A DNA stretch of 64,000 bases from Enterobacter chengduensis (GTDB lineage Bacteria; Pseudomonadota; Gammaproteobacteria; Enterobacterales; Enterobacteriaceae): NCBI RefSeq assembly GCF_001984825.2, contig NZ_CP043318.1, positions 4,092,001-4,156,000 of the forward strand, in the 5' to 3' direction. Positions 63,761 through 64,000 of this stretch are shown here, piece by piece (the first letter of the stretch is position 1; each line of letters begins with the position of its first letter). The notes beneath the pieces are model-generated. The model had not been told where the DNA came from. It did no database searches and saw only the letters and a program-made list of their open reading frames with translations. A program made the translations under genes and the position numbers.

Positions 63761-64000
63761 TTAATTGTGAACCAGTTTACAATTATCCCATTGCTCAGTG
63801 CTTCTTGCGATGCGGTCACTAATTGCAAAGTTCATCAGCGACGAATCATAGGCATACACTTTGCTTTTATCATCTGCCATCATCAACTTACCGTTAGTTT
63901 TCAGCTTTGGTGAGAGCAGGTATGTACCGTTTAAACGGTTAGCTTTGAAGCTATCGACATACAACGTTACCTCTGCACTACCCAGCACACGTAAAGCACC
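63761..64000 (-). CDS. C-terminal part of a hypothetical protein (5' end outside window)
   Basis: The frame is open to the window edge, so only the last 79 residues are seen (LGSAEVTLYVDSFKANRLNG ... EQWDNCKLVHN). A GTG at 63988 is an internal codon candidate and not necessarily a start. The rest looks beta-rich and has one cysteine. Likely in an operon with the secreted protein gene downstream. Confidence 0.5.
   Translation of the reverse strand, partial: GALRVLGSAEVTLYVDSFKANRLNGTYLLSPKLKTNGKLMMADDKSKVYAYDSSLMNFAISDRIARSTEQWDNCKLVHN

Noticed and set aside
50454..64000. Element considered as a classical capsid-forming PICI
   Set aside because: No terminase, portal, protease or connector genes are visible and a tape-measure-like gene is present, so the published gene set does not match. 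It remains possible if missing genes lie to the right.

Overview
The window is chromosomal DNA from a member of the Enterobacteriaceae close to Enterobacter, Lelliottia or Leclercia. The evidence is the conserved order recD-recB-ptrA-recC, ppdC-ygdB-ppdB-ppdA, thyA-lgt-ptsP-rppH, mutH, ygdR, tas, lplT-aas, Omr sRNA, galR, lysA/lysR, ygeA, araE, kduD-kduI, yqeF and yqeG. The proteins read as close relatives of the E. coli ones, but several loci are inserted relative to E. coli K-12. The genus cannot be fixed from the sequence alone.

Bases 1-47055 are core or core-like. They hold the RecBCD recombination machine with protease III, a minor-pilin-like cluster, thymidylate and lipoprotein biosynthesis, the nitrogen phosphotransferase enzyme EINtr, RNA decapping and a DARS2-like cluster of DnaA boxes. 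They continue with mismatch repair, lysophospholipid recycling, galactose and lysine regulators, arabinose uptake and the hexuronate pathway enzymes KduI and KduD. Insertions relative to the remembered E. coli order are a GNAT gene plus an AscG-like regulator between galR and lysA, fepE between ygeA and araE, a LysR/PACE-efflux pair between yqeF and yqeG, and yjdJ-yjdI followed by a CitA-like two-component system driving a ferric-type ABC importer.

Bases 47056-50453 are a junkyard next to a tRNA-Gly insertion hotspot. They hold an integrase remnant, a 5'-truncated TPR/cold-shock-like gene abutting a transposase remnant, and a DUF4225-like gene with a convergent small membrane protein gene.

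From 50454 to beyond the right edge lies an integrated element. Its left end is 24 bp identical to the 3' end of tRNA-Gly(CCC), followed directly by a tyrosine integrase. A leftward late operon encodes a 74-aa protein, a decoration-like protein, a major capsid protein, an HTH protein, a tape-measure-like protein, two mini-proteins and a Cas2-like protein. It sits behind a near-consensus promoter, a hairpin-rich leader of about 550 nt and a terminator. An early leftward operon encodes small RHH and HTH proteins and carries a perfect 1057-bp IS903 copy with a 9-bp target duplication. A 1.7-kb non-coding block holds four helically phased 18-bp repeats and several palindromes, and looks like an origin or control region. 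It is followed by a minimal second tyrosine recombinase and small secreted proteins. No terminase, portal, protease, tail tube or lysis genes are visible in the 13.5 kb seen, so this looks like an unusual capsid-bearing phage satellite, phage-plasmid or decayed prophage. It is the most novel part of the window.
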